A stretch of 64,000 bases of DNA from VRUE01 sp963717375 (GCA_963717375.1 OY970329.1:1612001-1676000); one strand, 5' to 3'. Shown: positions 41,602 to 51,386, counted from the stretch's first letter. Numbers and translations are program-made. The notes: a model not told the origin generated them from the sequence alone.

Positions 41602-42840
41602 CTATGTATCCAGCTCGGCAAGCAGCTCGACCCAGTCGCGCAGCAGGCGCGGTGAGAGGAACTCTTTGCGAGCGTGTTCCTTGCCGGCGCGGCCGAGGCG
41701 CTTGCCCAGCTCGGGGTCGGCGAGGATCTCCAGGCAGCGCTGAGCGCACTGCTCGGAGGAGTCGACGAGGAAGCCGGTCTCGCCGTCGCTGATCTGCAGC
41801 GGAATGCCGCCGACGTTGCCGCCGATCGTCGGTCGGCCCTTCCAGAGCGCCTCGGTAACGGTCAGGCCGAAGCCCTCGCGGATCGACTTCTGCAGGCAGA
41901 CGTCGGACTGCGACTGGAAGGCGTTGACCTCGATCGCGCCGACGTTGTTGAGGTTGTTGAGGATCTTGATGTCGTCGTCGCCCTCGGCGTACTCGAAGGT
42001 GCGCTGGAAGAACTCCCAGCCCTCCGGGTCGTCGGTCGCCATCGAGCCGACCAGGGCGAGCTGCGCCTCCGGAATCTCCTTGGTGACCTCGCGGTAGGCG
42101 TCGATCACGCCCATCGGGTCCTTCCAAGGGTCGAAGCGGGAGACCTGGGTGATCAGCGGTCGGTCGACGTCGATCCCGAACTGTTTGCAGACGAAGGCGG
42201 CGTCGTCGGGCGAGAAGGCCATGTTCTTCGGCGAGAGCGGGTCGATCGCCGGCGGGATGATGCGGACGCCGTCGTGGGCCGCGACCCCTTTCGGCACGTA
42301 GGTCGGCAGATGCCAGACGGTCGCGTCGTACTCTTCGATCATCGGCTGCAGGCGCGCGATCGGCGCCGGGTTGGGCTCGGAGAGGTCGATGTGGCAGCGC
42401 CAGATCCAGTTACGGCCCTTCGCCTGGGCGCCGCGCTTGAGCCCGATCGGCTGCGGGTCGTGGACGATCACGGTGTCCCACTCGCCCTGCAGCCCCTCGG
42501 CGTTGATCGCGTTGATCTCGTCGAACAGCGCCCATTCCTCATCGCTCAGCGTCTCCTCGGCTCCCTGCAGGGAGTTATGGAGCAGCTTGGTCGCGTTGTA
42601 GAACTCCTCTTTGCCGAAGATCACGTGCCAGTGGGCGTCGAGCCCGATGTCGCGCATCAGCGGCACGATCGTGTAGAGGATCTCCGAGACGCCGCCGCCG
42701 AAAGCGGTGGCGCTGACGTGGAGGACGCGATGGCCTTTCATCGGCTCCGCCAGCTCGCGGATCCGTTCAATCGTCTCCTTGCCGGCTATGTGGGTGTAGT
42801 CGGAAAGGGACTTCTGGCCTAGGGAGACTTCCTGAAGCAT
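41602..42840 (-). CDS. treT: Trehalose glycosyltransferring synthase-like GT4 enzyme
   Basis: The 412-aa GT4 glycosyltransferase has VLHVSATAFGGGVSEILYTIVPLMRDIGLDAHW, the TKLLHNSLQG motif, WRCHIDLSEPNP and PPAIDPLSPKN. The nucleotide-sugar site QVSRFDPWKDPMGVIDAYR and SIREGFGLTVTEALWKGRP complete it. The HxSATxxGGGVSE/HNALQG pattern is that of TreT, which makes trehalose from NDP-glucose and glucose. Its place directly before otsA supports a trehalose role. The substrate is inferred from family. Confidence 0.85.
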   Translation of the reverse strand: MLQEVSLGQKSLSDYTHIAGKETIERIRELAEPMKGHRVLHVSATAFGGGVSEILYTIVPLMRDIGLDAHWHVIFGKEEFYNATKLLHNSLQGAEETLSDEEWALFDEINAINAEGLQGEWDTVIVHDPQPIGLKRGAQAKGRNWIWRCHIDLSEPNPAPIARLQPMIEEYDATVWHLPTYVPKGVAAHDGVRIIPPAIDPLSPKNMAFSPDDAAFVCKQFGIDVDRPLITQVSRFDPWKDPMGVIDAYREVTKEIPEAQLALVGSMATDDPEGWEFFQRTFEYAEGDDDIKILNNLNNVGAIEVNAFQSQSDVCLQKSIREGFGLTVTEALWKGRPTIGGNVGGIPLQISDGETGFLVDSSEQCAQRCLEILADPELGKRLGRAGKEHARKEFLSPRLLRDWVELLAELDT

Positions 42841-42876
42841 CGGGGAGTTCTACATCGCCCGGCGGTCATACGACCT

Positions 42877-44016
42877 TTAGCCCGGTGGACGCTTGCCCAG
42901 AGTGACCTGAATTTCCTCGTGCTTGCCGTCGCGCAGGACCTCCAGCGTCACCTTGTCACCCGGTTCGTGGAGGGAGATGATGCGGGCGAGGGCATCCGGG
43001 GTGACGACCTTGTGGCCGTCGATCGAGAGAATCACGTCACCGCCGGTTTCGTAGGTCGCCGCCTGGAAGTGGACGGTGTCGTCGCCGCCTCGCAGCCCCG
43101 CCTTGTCGGCGGGACCGCCGGGCACGACTTCGGCCAGCAGTCCGCCATAGTCGGTGTCGAGGCCGAGCCTGTCGGCCAGCTGCGGGTAGAGCGACTGGGT
43201 GGTGACGCCGATGAAGGCGTACTCGGCTTCGCCCTTCTGCTCGAGCTGGGCGATCGAGCGCTTGATCGCCGATACCGGCACCGCGAAGCCGACTCCGGAG
43301 TTGGAGCCCGAGTCGGTCTCGATCTGCTCGTTGATGCCGAGGACCCGAGCGCCGGCGTCGAGCAGGGGCCCGCCCGAGTTGCCGGGGTTGATCGATGCGT
43401 CGGTTTGGATCGCCCCCTCGATCTGGAACTTGGTCAGCGATTCGACCGAGCGGTCGGTTGCCGAGACGACCCCGACCGAGAGCGACTGCTGCTCCCCGAA
43501 GGGGCTGCCGATCGCCGCAACCGGTTGGCCGACGACGAGGTCGTGGTCGTTGCCGAGCTGCAGCGGGTGGAGCGCGAACCCGTCCGGCTTGACTTCGAGC
43601 AGGGCGACGTCGGCGAAGGGATCGAAGCCGACGATCTTCGCCGGCACGACGTTGCGGTCGGGGAACTCGACGAAGACTTCCTTGGCCGGCTTGCGCGTGC
43701 CGCTCGATTCGTCGGTGACGACGTGAGCGTTGGTGACGATGCGGCCGCTGGTGTCGAGGACGAAGCCGGAGCCCTCGGCCGCGCCCCCGCCGCTGCCGAA
43801 GATCGACCGGATCGTCACTACTCCCGGCGAAGCCTCGCGGTAGACCCTGGCTGCGTCGAAGCCGTGCTCGGCCGTCTGGACGATCACCCGCGGCGCTTTT
43901 TCGACAGTGGCCGCGGGCGGCTGCGAGGCGGTGTCGCCGCCATCGCCACCAGAGCCACCGCAGCCGGCCAGCGCCAGCGCCAGCGCGGCCGTGGCCCAGA
44001 GGGCCCGCCGCCTCAC
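42877..44016 (-). CDS. HtrA/DegP-type serine protease lipoprotein with PDZ domain
   Basis: 379 aa with a lipobox ALAGC (Cys19) and a Gly/Ser linker. The trypsin-like domain (about 55-270) has catalytic His98 (NAHVV), Asp136 (DVALL) and Ser214 (GNSGGP), and a C-terminal PDZ domain (about 280-375) holds GLLAEVVPGGPADKAGLRGG. It acts on misfolded exported proteins. Its ATG overlaps the stop of the histidine kinase gene, so protease and two-component system form one operon, as in envelope-stress (CssRS-like) systems. Confidence 0.93.
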   Translation of the reverse strand: MRRRALWATAALALALAGCGGSGGDGGDTASQPPAATVEKAPRVIVQTAEHGFDAARVYREASPGVVTIRSIFGSGGGAAEGSGFVLDTSGRIVTNAHVVTDESSGTRKPAKEVFVEFPDRNVVPAKIVGFDPFADVALLEVKPDGFALHPLQLGNDHDLVVGQPVAAIGSPFGEQQSLSVGVVSATDRSVESLTKFQIEGAIQTDASINPGNSGGPLLDAGARVLGINEQIETDSGSNSGVGFAVPVSAIKRSIAQLEQKGEAEYAFIGVTTQSLYPQLADRLGLDTDYGGLLAEVVPGGPADKAGLRGGDDTVHFQAATYETGGDVILSIDGHKVVTPDALARIISLHEPGDKVTLEVLRDGKHEEIQVTLGKRPPG

Positions 44017-45083
44017 GCCGCAGCCCGGGGTGACAGCGCCGGCTGGGACTTGGTTGCCTCGGCCCGTGCGCGTGGCAGGTCGAGGGTGAAGGCGGTGAAG
44101 CGCTTGCTGGACGCGATCGCGACACGACCCTCCATGCGCTGGGCGAGCTCGCGAGCGATCGCCAGACCGAGGCCCGAACCCCCGGCCGTGTCGCCGGTGT
44201 AGAAGCGCTCGAAGATGCGGCTGTGGGCGCGGCGGGGAATGCCGGGGCCATCGTCGGAGACGGTCAGCTCGGCGCGGCGGTTGACGGAGTAAGTGGTCAC
44301 GGTCACCTTGGTGCCCTCGGGGGTGTGCGTAAGGGCGTTGTCGAGCAGGATACGGATGACCTGGCGCACCCGGTCGGCGTCGGCGCTGGCGATGACCGGT
44401 AGGTCGGGAGTGCGCAGCTCCAGCCGCGAGCCATGCTGGTCGGCGCGCGGGCCGAACTCGCGGGTCACTTCGCGGGCGAGCGAGCCGAGGTCGACGTTGC
44501 TGCTCTTCATCGCGACCGCGCCGGCGTCGAGTTGGGAGAGATCGAGCAGGTCGGCGGTGAGCTTGGTCAGGCGGGCGATCTGCTCGCGCATCGTGTGCAC
44601 GAACTCGGCCCGCTCCTCGGGGCTCGGATCCTCTTCCTCGAGCAGCTCGACGAATCCACCGAGGCTGAAGATCGGCGTGCGCAGCTCGTGCGAGGCGTTG
44701 GCGATGAACTGCTTGCGGGCGCTGTCGAGCTCGGCGAGCCGGCGCTGCATCTCGTTGAAGGTGCGGGCGAGCTGGCCGAGCTGGCCCGCCGAGGAGATTG
44801 GGATCGGCGTTTCGAAGTTGCCGTCCGCCACCTTACGGGCGGCGTCCTGGAGCCGGCGGATGTTGCCGCCGGCCGCGCGGGCGTAGTAGACGCCGGCGGC
44901 ACCGGCGATGAGCACGGCGAGCAAGCCGCCGACCAGGATCTGTCCCTTGACTGCGCCGAGGCCACTGGCGGCGCCGCCAATAGCGACCGTGTAGATGTAG
45001 ATCAGGAGTGCGGTTCCGGCGGAGATCCCGACCGAGATCACGGTGATCCGGTTGCCCAGCGTCGTCAGCCTGAACCGCCGCAT
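44013..45083 (-). CDS. Membrane sensor histidine kinase
   Basis: 356 aa: two helices (about 12-35 and 48-68) with only a short exterior loop, a HAMP domain (NIRRLQDAARKVADGNFETPI), HisKA with phosphoacceptor His132 in SHELRTP, and HATPase boxes DNALTHTP, DDGPGIP and GGSGLGLAIA. The short loop suggests it senses membrane state or a partner rather than a soluble ligand. It starts 5 bases after the response regulator and overlaps htrA. Confidence 0.93.
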   Translation of the reverse strand: MRRFRLTTLGNRITVISVGISAGTALLIYIYTVAIGGAASGLGAVKGQILVGGLLAVLIAGAAGVYYARAAGGNIRRLQDAARKVADGNFETPIPISSAGQLGQLARTFNEMQRRLAELDSARKQFIANASHELRTPIFSLGGFVELLEEEDPSPEERAEFVHTMREQIARLTKLTADLLDLSQLDAGAVAMKSSNVDLGSLAREVTREFGPRADQHGSRLELRTPDLPVIASADADRVRQVIRILLDNALTHTPEGTKVTVTTYSVNRRAELTVSDDGPGIPRRAHSRIFERFYTGDTAGGSGLGLAIARELAQRMEGRVAIASSKRFTAFTLDLPRARAEATKSQPALSPRAAA

Positions 45084-45087
45084 CGGC

Positions 45088-45783
<696 letters not shown>

Positions 45784-45860
45784 GAACAGAAGGGTATCTC
45801 CGCCGCCCATGGACAGATGTGTGAGTACCAAGTACTAAGGTTCCAGGGTAGGAAGCCGAT

Positions 45861-46049
45861 ATGAGGCGCAGGATGCAACCGCGACAGCTAAAGAGCCTTG
45901 TTGACTCGGGTCACTACAAGCCCGAGCCGTCGCTGATCGCCGACGCGATGCTGCAGCGCCGCGGCGTGCGGGAGCTGCTCACCAGCGAGGGCTTCATGCG
46001 AGCTGGTCGAACCCCTCCGGCTCCAGAAGCCGGCCGCCGGGCAGCCTGA
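45861..46049 (+). CDS. Small FlgM-like (anti-sigma-28-like) protein
   Basis: 62 aa, ATG 45861 behind AGGAAG. The core LKSLVDSGHYKPEPSLIADAMLQRRGVRELL resembles the sigma-binding C-terminal helices of FlgM (a short helix, then YxxxPxxIAxAML). No flagellar genes are in the window. The last 56 bases overlap the 3' end of thiL on the other strand. Coding is plausible because of this motif and the ribosome site, but the protein is short and the assignment tentative. Confidence 0.5.
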   Translation: MRRRMQPRQLKSLVDSGHYKPEPSLIADAMLQRRGVRELLTSEGFMRAGRTPPAPEAGRRAA

Positions 46050-47004
46050 TCTCGACGCCGTTTCCCGCGACGACCTCGCCGATCTGGGTGAGGTCGATCC
46101 CCTCCGCCTCGCGCACCGCTTGCCTTGCCGCGTCGAGTTGTGCCGGCGCAATGCTGGCCAGCAGCTCGTAGTCCTCGCCGCCGCCGAGCAACGCCCACGG
46201 GTCACGTCCCGCGGCCACCATTAGCTCCCCGCTTCCCGGCGCGAGCGAAATCGCCTCGGCATCGATCCGCAGTCCGGCTTCGCTGCGCTCGGCGAGGTGC
46301 CTGGCGTCGGCGCCCAGGCCGTCGCTGAGGTCGATCATCGCCGTAGCTCCCGCCGCCGCGAGAGCCTGTCCAGCAGCGAGACGAGGCATCGGTTCGAGTT
46401 GCCGCACCCGCAGCGCCTCCATCGCTGACTTCGCCTTTAGTACCCCCATTGCCCCCATAAAGGCGAAGTCAGTCCCGAGGTTCGGGTTGTTGAGGAGGTG
46501 GAGACCTGCGGCGGCACCGCCTATTTCCCCGGTCAGCACCAGCGCGTCGCCGGATCGCGCTCCCGCCCTGTCGACCAGCGACTCCGCGGCGCCCGCGTGG
46601 CCGACCACGGTGACCGCGAGGAACAGCTCACCGGCGCGGGTGACGTCGCCGCCGGCGAGGGTCGTGCCGGTGGCCGTGGCGAGGGCGAGCAGGCCGTCGA
46701 GCAGCTTGATGCAGCCATCTTCGTTGAGGTCGGCGGGAACGCCGAGGACGACGTAGGCCTCGCCTGCCTCGGCGCCCATCGCCGCCAGATCCGAGAGTGC
46801 CGTGGCTAGCGCCTTATGGCCGATTTGGCCCAGGCTCGCGGTGTCGCGGCTGAAGTGAACGCCCTCGACCAGGGCGTCGACGGAGGTCGCCGTGACCGCG
46901 CCAGGAACGGTGACCGCGGCGTCGTCGCCGCTGCCGAGGCGAATACGGGACTCCTCAGCGGGTAGTCGCTCCCGTATCCGCGCCAGCAGCTCGAACTCGC
47001 CCAT
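45994..47004 (-). CDS. thiL: Thiamine-monophosphate kinase with palindrome-encoded insertion
   Basis: Phosphorylates thiamine monophosphate to the active diphosphate. The 336-aa protein has the N-terminus MGEFELLARIRERL, GDDAAV (metal/ATP), ATSVDALVEGVHF, KALATALSDLAAMGA, LAGGDVTRA, IDLSDGLGADARHLA and LLGGGEDYELL. Residues 178-193, after HLLNNPNLG, are encoded by a perfect 14-bp palindrome (46426-46471) and look like extra sequence in a surface loop between conserved regions. The frame remains intact. Confidence 0.92.
   Translation of the reverse strand: MGEFELLARIRERLPAEESRIRLGSGDDAAVTVPGAVTATSVDALVEGVHFSRDTASLGQIGHKALATALSDLAAMGAEAGEAYVVLGVPADLNEDGCIKLLDGLLALATATGTTLAGGDVTRAGELFLAVTVVGHAGAAESLVDRAGARSGDALVLTGEIGGAAAGLHLLNNPNLGTDFAFMGAMGVLKAKSAMEALRVRQLEPMPRLAAGQALAAAGATAMIDLSDGLGADARHLAERSEAGLRIDAEAISLAPGSGELMVAAGRDPWALLGGGEDYELLASIAPAQLDAARQAVREAEGIDLTQIGEVVAGNGVEIRLPGGRLLEPEGFDQLA
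46426..46471. repeat. Perfect palindrome inside thiL coding sequence
   Basis: Arms 46426-46439 and 46458-46471 are perfect 14-bp complements around an 18-nt loop. The segment is richer in A/T than its surroundings and is read in frame as residues 178-193 of ThiL. Its form is that of a small palindromic mobile element that has been accepted inside a gene. Confidence 0.8.
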
Positions 47005-47055
47005 GTCCCCATTCTCCTCGCTAAGCGGCCAGCTCCGTCACTAAGGTGCGGCCCA

Positions 47056-48126
47056 GTGGAGCGCAGCCAGCCCTTTCTACATCGCGTCGGCGAGGCCGGG
47101 GCCAAATTCGGAACCAAGCCGCCGCGCAGCAAGCGCGTCCGTCTCGCGATCCAGCTCGGCATCGCGATTCTCGTCTTCGGCTTCCTCGTCCTCACCGTCG
47201 TCGATCAGTGGGCCGAGATCAAGGACAAGGGGGTGCACTTCCACGTCCTCTGGCTGATCCCGGCCTTCATCATCCTGCCGATCTTCTACGCGCTCAACGC
47301 GCTCGGCTGGGACATGATCCTGCGCTTCCTCGGCTACAAGCTGGGGGCCGGGCGGGCGCAGGTGGCCTGGGGGCAGCCGATCCTGGCGCGCTACGTCCCC
47401 GGCAGCGTTCTCTACGTGCTCGGCCGCGTGCTGCTCTCCGAGCGCGTGGGGGTGCCGCGCCGGCTGACGATCGCCAGCATCGTCTACGAACAGGCGCTGC
47501 AGGCGACCTCGGCGATCCTCGTCTCCGCCTATTTCCTGATCGATCACCCCGACCTCCAGGGCCAGCCCCTGCGCTGGGGGGTCCTGGCGCTGATCCCGAT
47601 CGCGATCACGATTCTGCACCCGCGCGTCTTCGGACCGCTCGCCAATCGCGTTCTGCGCGCCTTCGGGCGGGAGCCGCTGCCCGAGGTGATGTCGCTGCGC
47701 GGCGTGATCGCGGTGCTCGCCTTCTACACCCTCAACTGGGGTGTGGTCGCGGTCGGCATCTGGTGCGTGGCGCGTTCGGTGACCGCGATTCCAGCGAGCG
47801 AAATTCCCGCCGTCGGCTCGGCGCAGGCGTTCGGTTATGTCGCGGCCTTGATCACGCTGGTCGCGCCGGCCGGGCTCGGCGTCCGCGATGCGGCCTTCGC
47901 CTGGGCGCTCAAGGTGGCGACGCCGGGCAACAGCTTCGCGGTCGCCTCGCTCGTCGCGATCGTCGTGCGCGGGGTGCTGACGGTCGTCGAGGTCCTCTAC
48001 GTGGGGATCGTGACGGCGATGGGGCGGCGGGAGGGCTGGTCGATCCAGACCGGTGTCCTGCATCCCTCGCCCGAGGAGGAGGCGGCCGGCCCCGAGGCGG
48101 GCGGGCCTTCTCCAGAGGTGCTTTAG
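47056..48126 (+). CDS. Lysylphosphatidylglycerol synthase TM-like (UPF0104/AglD) membrane protein
   Basis: The 356-aa polytopic protein has eight or so helices, with YVPGSVLYVLGRVLLSERVGV, IVYEQALQATSAILVSAYFL, ALITLVAPAGLGVRDAAFAW and VRGVLTVVEVLYVG. This fits the flippase-like LPG_synthase_TM family, which includes MprF membrane domains and glycolipid flippase-like proteins. No aminoacyltransferase domain is attached. GTG start at 47056, divergent from thiL. The 3' end overlaps a convergent GT-C gene by 4 bases. Substrate unknown. Confidence 0.75.
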   Translation: MERSQPFLHRVGEAGAKFGTKPPRSKRVRLAIQLGIAILVFGFLVLTVVDQWAEIKDKGVHFHVLWLIPAFIILPIFYALNALGWDMILRFLGYKLGAGRAQVAWGQPILARYVPGSVLYVLGRVLLSERVGVPRRLTIASIVYEQALQATSAILVSAYFLIDHPDLQGQPLRWGVLALIPIAITILHPRVFGPLANRVLRAFGREPLPEVMSLRGVIAVLAFYTLNWGVVAVGIWCVARSVTAIPASEIPAVGSAQAFGYVAALITLVAPAGLGVRDAAFAWALKVATPGNSFAVASLVAIVVRGVLTVVEVLYVGIVTAMGRREGWSIQTGVLHPSPEEEAAGPEAGGPSPEVL

Positions 48127-49196
48127 AGCGGGATCCGAGCTCCGAGCTGGTAAGCGGTCAGGGCCAGGATCAAGAGCTTCAGGGCTCGATCGCGCGAGAG
48201 GGCCGCGAGCGGCAACGGCCAGAGCAGGTACCAGGGGAGAAGCCAGGCGGTGGCCAGTAGCAGGCCGGCGACGGCCCAGGCCGCCGCGCGGAGCCAATCG
48301 CCGCTCCGGTGGGTCCAGGTCAGTAGGTAGGCGACGAGACATCCATAGAGCGCTAGCGCGGCTATGCGGACCGCGTCCGGGTCGAGGCCGGTCAGGCGGG
48401 CTGCGGTGATCGGGATGCTGAGGTGGCTGGTGCGCCCTTGGTTCTCCCCGGCGAGGCCGAACGCGTCGAGCCAGTGCCAGCCAAAGCCGAGGTACGCCGC
48501 CACCCCTGTCCCAAGCGCCGCAAGGCCACTCCCGAGCAACATCCGGCGCGGTTTCGCGACGGCGATGAGCGCGAACGGGAAAGCGATCACGGCCGAGGCC
48601 TTTATTGCGATGGCGGTGACGAACCACGCGCCCGCCGCGGCCTCCCGCGCCGCGAGGACGCCGGCGACGCCGAGCATCGTCGCGAGGATCGCCAGGGCGT
48701 CGTTGTGGGGTCCTCCCACGATGTGGACGAGGACGAGGGGATTGAGGCCGACGAAAGCGGCGGCTCGCAGCGGCTCGACGCCGCGGGCGGGGGCGAGGCG
48801 GGCGACCAGGGCGACGATTCCCAGCACCGCGGCGGCCGAGAGCGCCTTCAGGACGTAGACGGCGACCCCAACCGGAAGCCAGGCGAGCGGGTAGGTCGCG
48901 AGCGTGAAGAGGGGCCCGTAGGCGCTGGTCGTTTCGGTCCAGGTGACGTGGGCGAAGGCCGGGTCAGCGGGGGTGGACACCGGCGGGTGGACGTAAGGAT
49001 TGAGGCCGTGCAGAACGCCGAGACGGGCGTAGTCGACGTAGCTGTAGACGTCGTGGGAGAGCAGCGGGGGAAGGCAGGCGAAGGCGACGACGAGCACGGC
49101 GATCGCGCCCCAGATCACCCTCCGCCCGAGTCGCGGCGCAAAGGCGAGCGCCGCCAGGTAGGCGAGGAAGCCGGCCCACATAAGGGCGTAGGCCAC
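48123..49196 (-). CDS. Polyprenol-phosphate-dependent mannosyltransferase-like (GT-C, MptB/GT87 type) membrane protein
   Basis: The 357-aa protein has about ten helices. The first exterior loop contains LLSHDVYSYVDYARLGVLHGLNPYVHPP, and a later one VHIVGGPHNDALAILATMLG. The paired acidic/His residues are typical of GT-C alpha-mannosyltransferases (MptA/MptB-like) that use polyprenol-phosphate-mannose. It starts 18 bases after the penicillin-binding protein stop, so the two may be co-expressed in envelope assembly. Sugar and acceptor are inferred from family only. Confidence 0.72.
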   Translation of the reverse strand: MAYALMWAGFLAYLAALAFAPRLGRRVIWGAIAVLVVAFACLPPLLSHDVYSYVDYARLGVLHGLNPYVHPPVSTPADPAFAHVTWTETTSAYGPLFTLATYPLAWLPVGVAVYVLKALSAAAVLGIVALVARLAPARGVEPLRAAAFVGLNPLVLVHIVGGPHNDALAILATMLGVAGVLAAREAAAGAWFVTAIAIKASAVIAFPFALIAVAKPRRMLLGSGLAALGTGVAAYLGFGWHWLDAFGLAGENQGRTSHLSIPITAARLTGLDPDAVRIAALALYGCLVAYLLTWTHRSGDWLRAAAWAVAGLLLATAWLLPWYLLWPLPLAALSRDRALKLLILALTAYQLGARIPL

Positions 49197-49214
49197 CCCT
49201 GGCGCGAGGCTCAG

Positions 49215-51356
49215 CTATTCGCTCCCGGCTTCGGGCGCCGCGCCGCCACCGCCGACGTCCGCTGCCGGTGGAGGCGGCGGCAGCGGGGTCGGTTCCTGTC
49301 CCGCCCCGGGCGCGTAGGCGTCCGGGTTGTAGCCGCCGGTCGCTTCTTCGCCGAGTTCACGGGCCCGTTCCGATTCTTCTTCGGAGGCGCCGTAGACGCC
49401 GTGGCCGTGAGCATGCGGCGAGGGCTGAGTGAAATGGCCGTAATAGGGCGCCCAGCTGATCGGCGTCTTCGGTTCGCTGAATTCCTCGCAGGGGACTTCA
49501 GCGCCGGAATAGAGCGAGTGCCAGATTTCGGCCGGGAAGGTGCCGCCGAAGACGGTGATCCCGTGGACGCTGGTCATTTCGATCGCGTTGGACTGCGGGT
49601 AGCCGACCCAGACCACGGTCGTCAGGTTGGGCTGGTAGCCGGCGAACCAGGCGTCGGTCTCGCGGTCCGTAGTTCCCGTCTTGCCCGCCTGTCCGGGGCA
49701 GCCGGTGTAGGCGGCGGTGCCGGTGCCTTCGGTGATGTTGTCGTGCAGGAGGCGGGTTACCTCGTAGGCGACGGCTTCCGAGATCACCCGGCGCGGCGCG
49801 GCGCGGTTGGGCCGCTCGACCCGGCCGCCGGGGAATTCAACGCGGCGGATCGCCACCGGGTCGTGGTGGATGCCACCGGAGGCGAGGGTCGAGTAGGCGT
49901 CGGCCATTTCCAACGGCGAGACGCCGACCCGCAGGCCGCCGATCCCCTCCGCCGGGATCCCGTCGAGCGGGCTGGTGATCCCCATCGAGTGCGCCGTTTC
50001 GGCGACGCGCTGGGGGCCGACGTCGAGGTCGAGCTGGGCGAAGACCGTGTTGTCGGAGGCGACCGTCGCCTGCTGCAGGTTGACCCGGCCGAGGTAGCCC
50101 TCATCGGCGGTGTGCACTTCCCAGTGCCCCCACTTGGGCAGGTTGAGGTCGAGCGGTTTCGAGGTGTAGTAGGTCGAGTAGGGGTCGATCCCCTGCTTGA
50201 GCGCCGTCGTCAGCACGAAGGCCTTGAAGGTCGAACCGGGCTGGCGATGGCCCTGGGCGGCGAGGTTGAACTGGCTCGAGTCGTAGCTCGAGCTCGAGAC
50301 CATCGACTCGATTTCGCCGTTGTCCGGGTTGATCGAGACCAGCGCCGAGGAGGGGTCGGTGGAGTAGGGGAGGGCGGAGCGCATGGCTTCCAGTCCGACT
50401 TCCTGCAGGCGCGGCTCGAGCGTCGTGTGGACCCGCAGCCCTCCTTTGCGCACGGTGTCGACGCCGTAGCGTTCGATCAGCTCGTTTTCGACGTATTCGA
50501 AGAAGTAGGGCTCGCGGTGCTCGAAGTACGAGCCCGAGGCGGCGAGCCCGAGACCGCGCCGCGCCGCTTCGTCGGCGCGGGCCTGGGAGACGTAGCCGAG
50601 GTGGGCCATCTTGGCCAGGACCGCGTTGCGGCGCTGCAGCGCCTCGTGCGGGTTGAGGATCGGGTTGTAGTCCGAGGGCGCCTGCGGCAGTCCCGCCAGC
50701 AGCGCCGCCTGCGGCAGCTTCAGCTTCCAGACCGGCTTGGAGAAGTAGATCTTCGAGGCGGCCTGGACGCCGATCGCGGTGGCGCCTTCGACCGTCCCGT
50801 AGGAGGCTGTGTTGAGGTACTGGTCGAGGATTTCCTTGCGCGAGTGGCGCTGGGCGTACTCGATCGCCAGCTTCGCCTCGATGATCTTGCGTTCGAGGTC
50901 GCGCTTGGGGTTGTGAATGCAGAGGTTGCGGACCAGCTGCTGGGTGATCGTCGAGCCGCCCTCGACGGTCTTCCCGGCTTCGAGGTTCTTCAGCGCCGCC
51001 CGGGCGATCCCCTCGGGGTCGATGCCGCCGTGTTCGTAGAAACGCTGGTCCTCGATCGCCACGGTCGCCAGCTGCAGCTGCTTGGGGATGCGCTCGATCG
51101 CCACCGGCGCCCGCGCTTCGTCGGAGTCGATTAGCCCCAGCTTGCTGCCGTCGCCGGCGAAGATGACCGAGTTGCCGCCCCGGTCGACCTTCTTGCAGGC
51201 GGCCAGCGAGGGCGCCTCGGCGGCGACGTCGAGCACCCAGGAGGCGACGGCGATCCCGGCCAGGGCAACGGCGACGAGCAGGCCGGCGCCGACGAAGAGC
51301 AGCTTGCTCCCAGCCCCCCCGCGCCGCCGCTGACGTCGACGATTGCGCTGCGCCAT
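49215..51356 (-). CDS. Class A penicillin-binding protein (transglycosylase-transpeptidase)
   Basis: 713 aa: a basic cytoplasmic N-terminus, one helix (about 18-42) and a GT51 domain (about 80-250) with catalytic Glu102 in EDQRFYEHGG, GGSTITQQLVRN and RKIIEAKLAIEYA. The transpeptidase domain (about 330-610) has Ser375 in STFK, SDN at 434-436 and KTGT at 559-562. It polymerises and cross-links peptidoglycan. The C-terminal 90 residues are Pro/Gly/Ala/Glu-rich and disordered. Glutamate codons are often GAA in the tail. Confidence 0.95.
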   Translation of the reverse strand: MAQRNRRRQRRRGGAGSKLLFVGAGLLVAVALAGIAVASWVLDVAAEAPSLAACKKVDRGGNSVIFAGDGSKLGLIDSDEARAPVAIERIPKQLQLATVAIEDQRFYEHGGIDPEGIARAALKNLEAGKTVEGGSTITQQLVRNLCIHNPKRDLERKIIEAKLAIEYAQRHSRKEILDQYLNTASYGTVEGATAIGVQAASKIYFSKPVWKLKLPQAALLAGLPQAPSDYNPILNPHEALQRRNAVLAKMAHLGYVSQARADEAARRGLGLAASGSYFEHREPYFFEYVENELIERYGVDTVRKGGLRVHTTLEPRLQEVGLEAMRSALPYSTDPSSALVSINPDNGEIESMVSSSSYDSSQFNLAAQGHRQPGSTFKAFVLTTALKQGIDPYSTYYTSKPLDLNLPKWGHWEVHTADEGYLGRVNLQQATVASDNTVFAQLDLDVGPQRVAETAHSMGITSPLDGIPAEGIGGLRVGVSPLEMADAYSTLASGGIHHDPVAIRRVEFPGGRVERPNRAAPRRVISEAVAYEVTRLLHDNITEGTGTAAYTGCPGQAGKTGTTDRETDAWFAGYQPNLTTVVWVGYPQSNAIEMTSVHGITVFGGTFPAEIWHSLYSGAEVPCEEFSEPKTPISWAPYYGHFTQPSPHAHGHGVYGASEEESERARELGEEATGGYNPDAYAPGAGQEPTPLPPPPPAADVGGGGAAPEAGSE

Positions 51357-51386
51357 GGGCAGAGGGTACTTCGGCCCGGCGCTTGC

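Noticed and set aside
39464..41743. 759-codon plus-strand frame over otsA
   Set aside because: Antisense to otsA with no recognisable domain; product is Val/Asp/Glu-rich shadow sequence.
48423..51134. 903-codon plus-strand frame over the penicillin-binding protein
   Set aside because: Antisense shadow; PBP motifs on the minus strand are complete.
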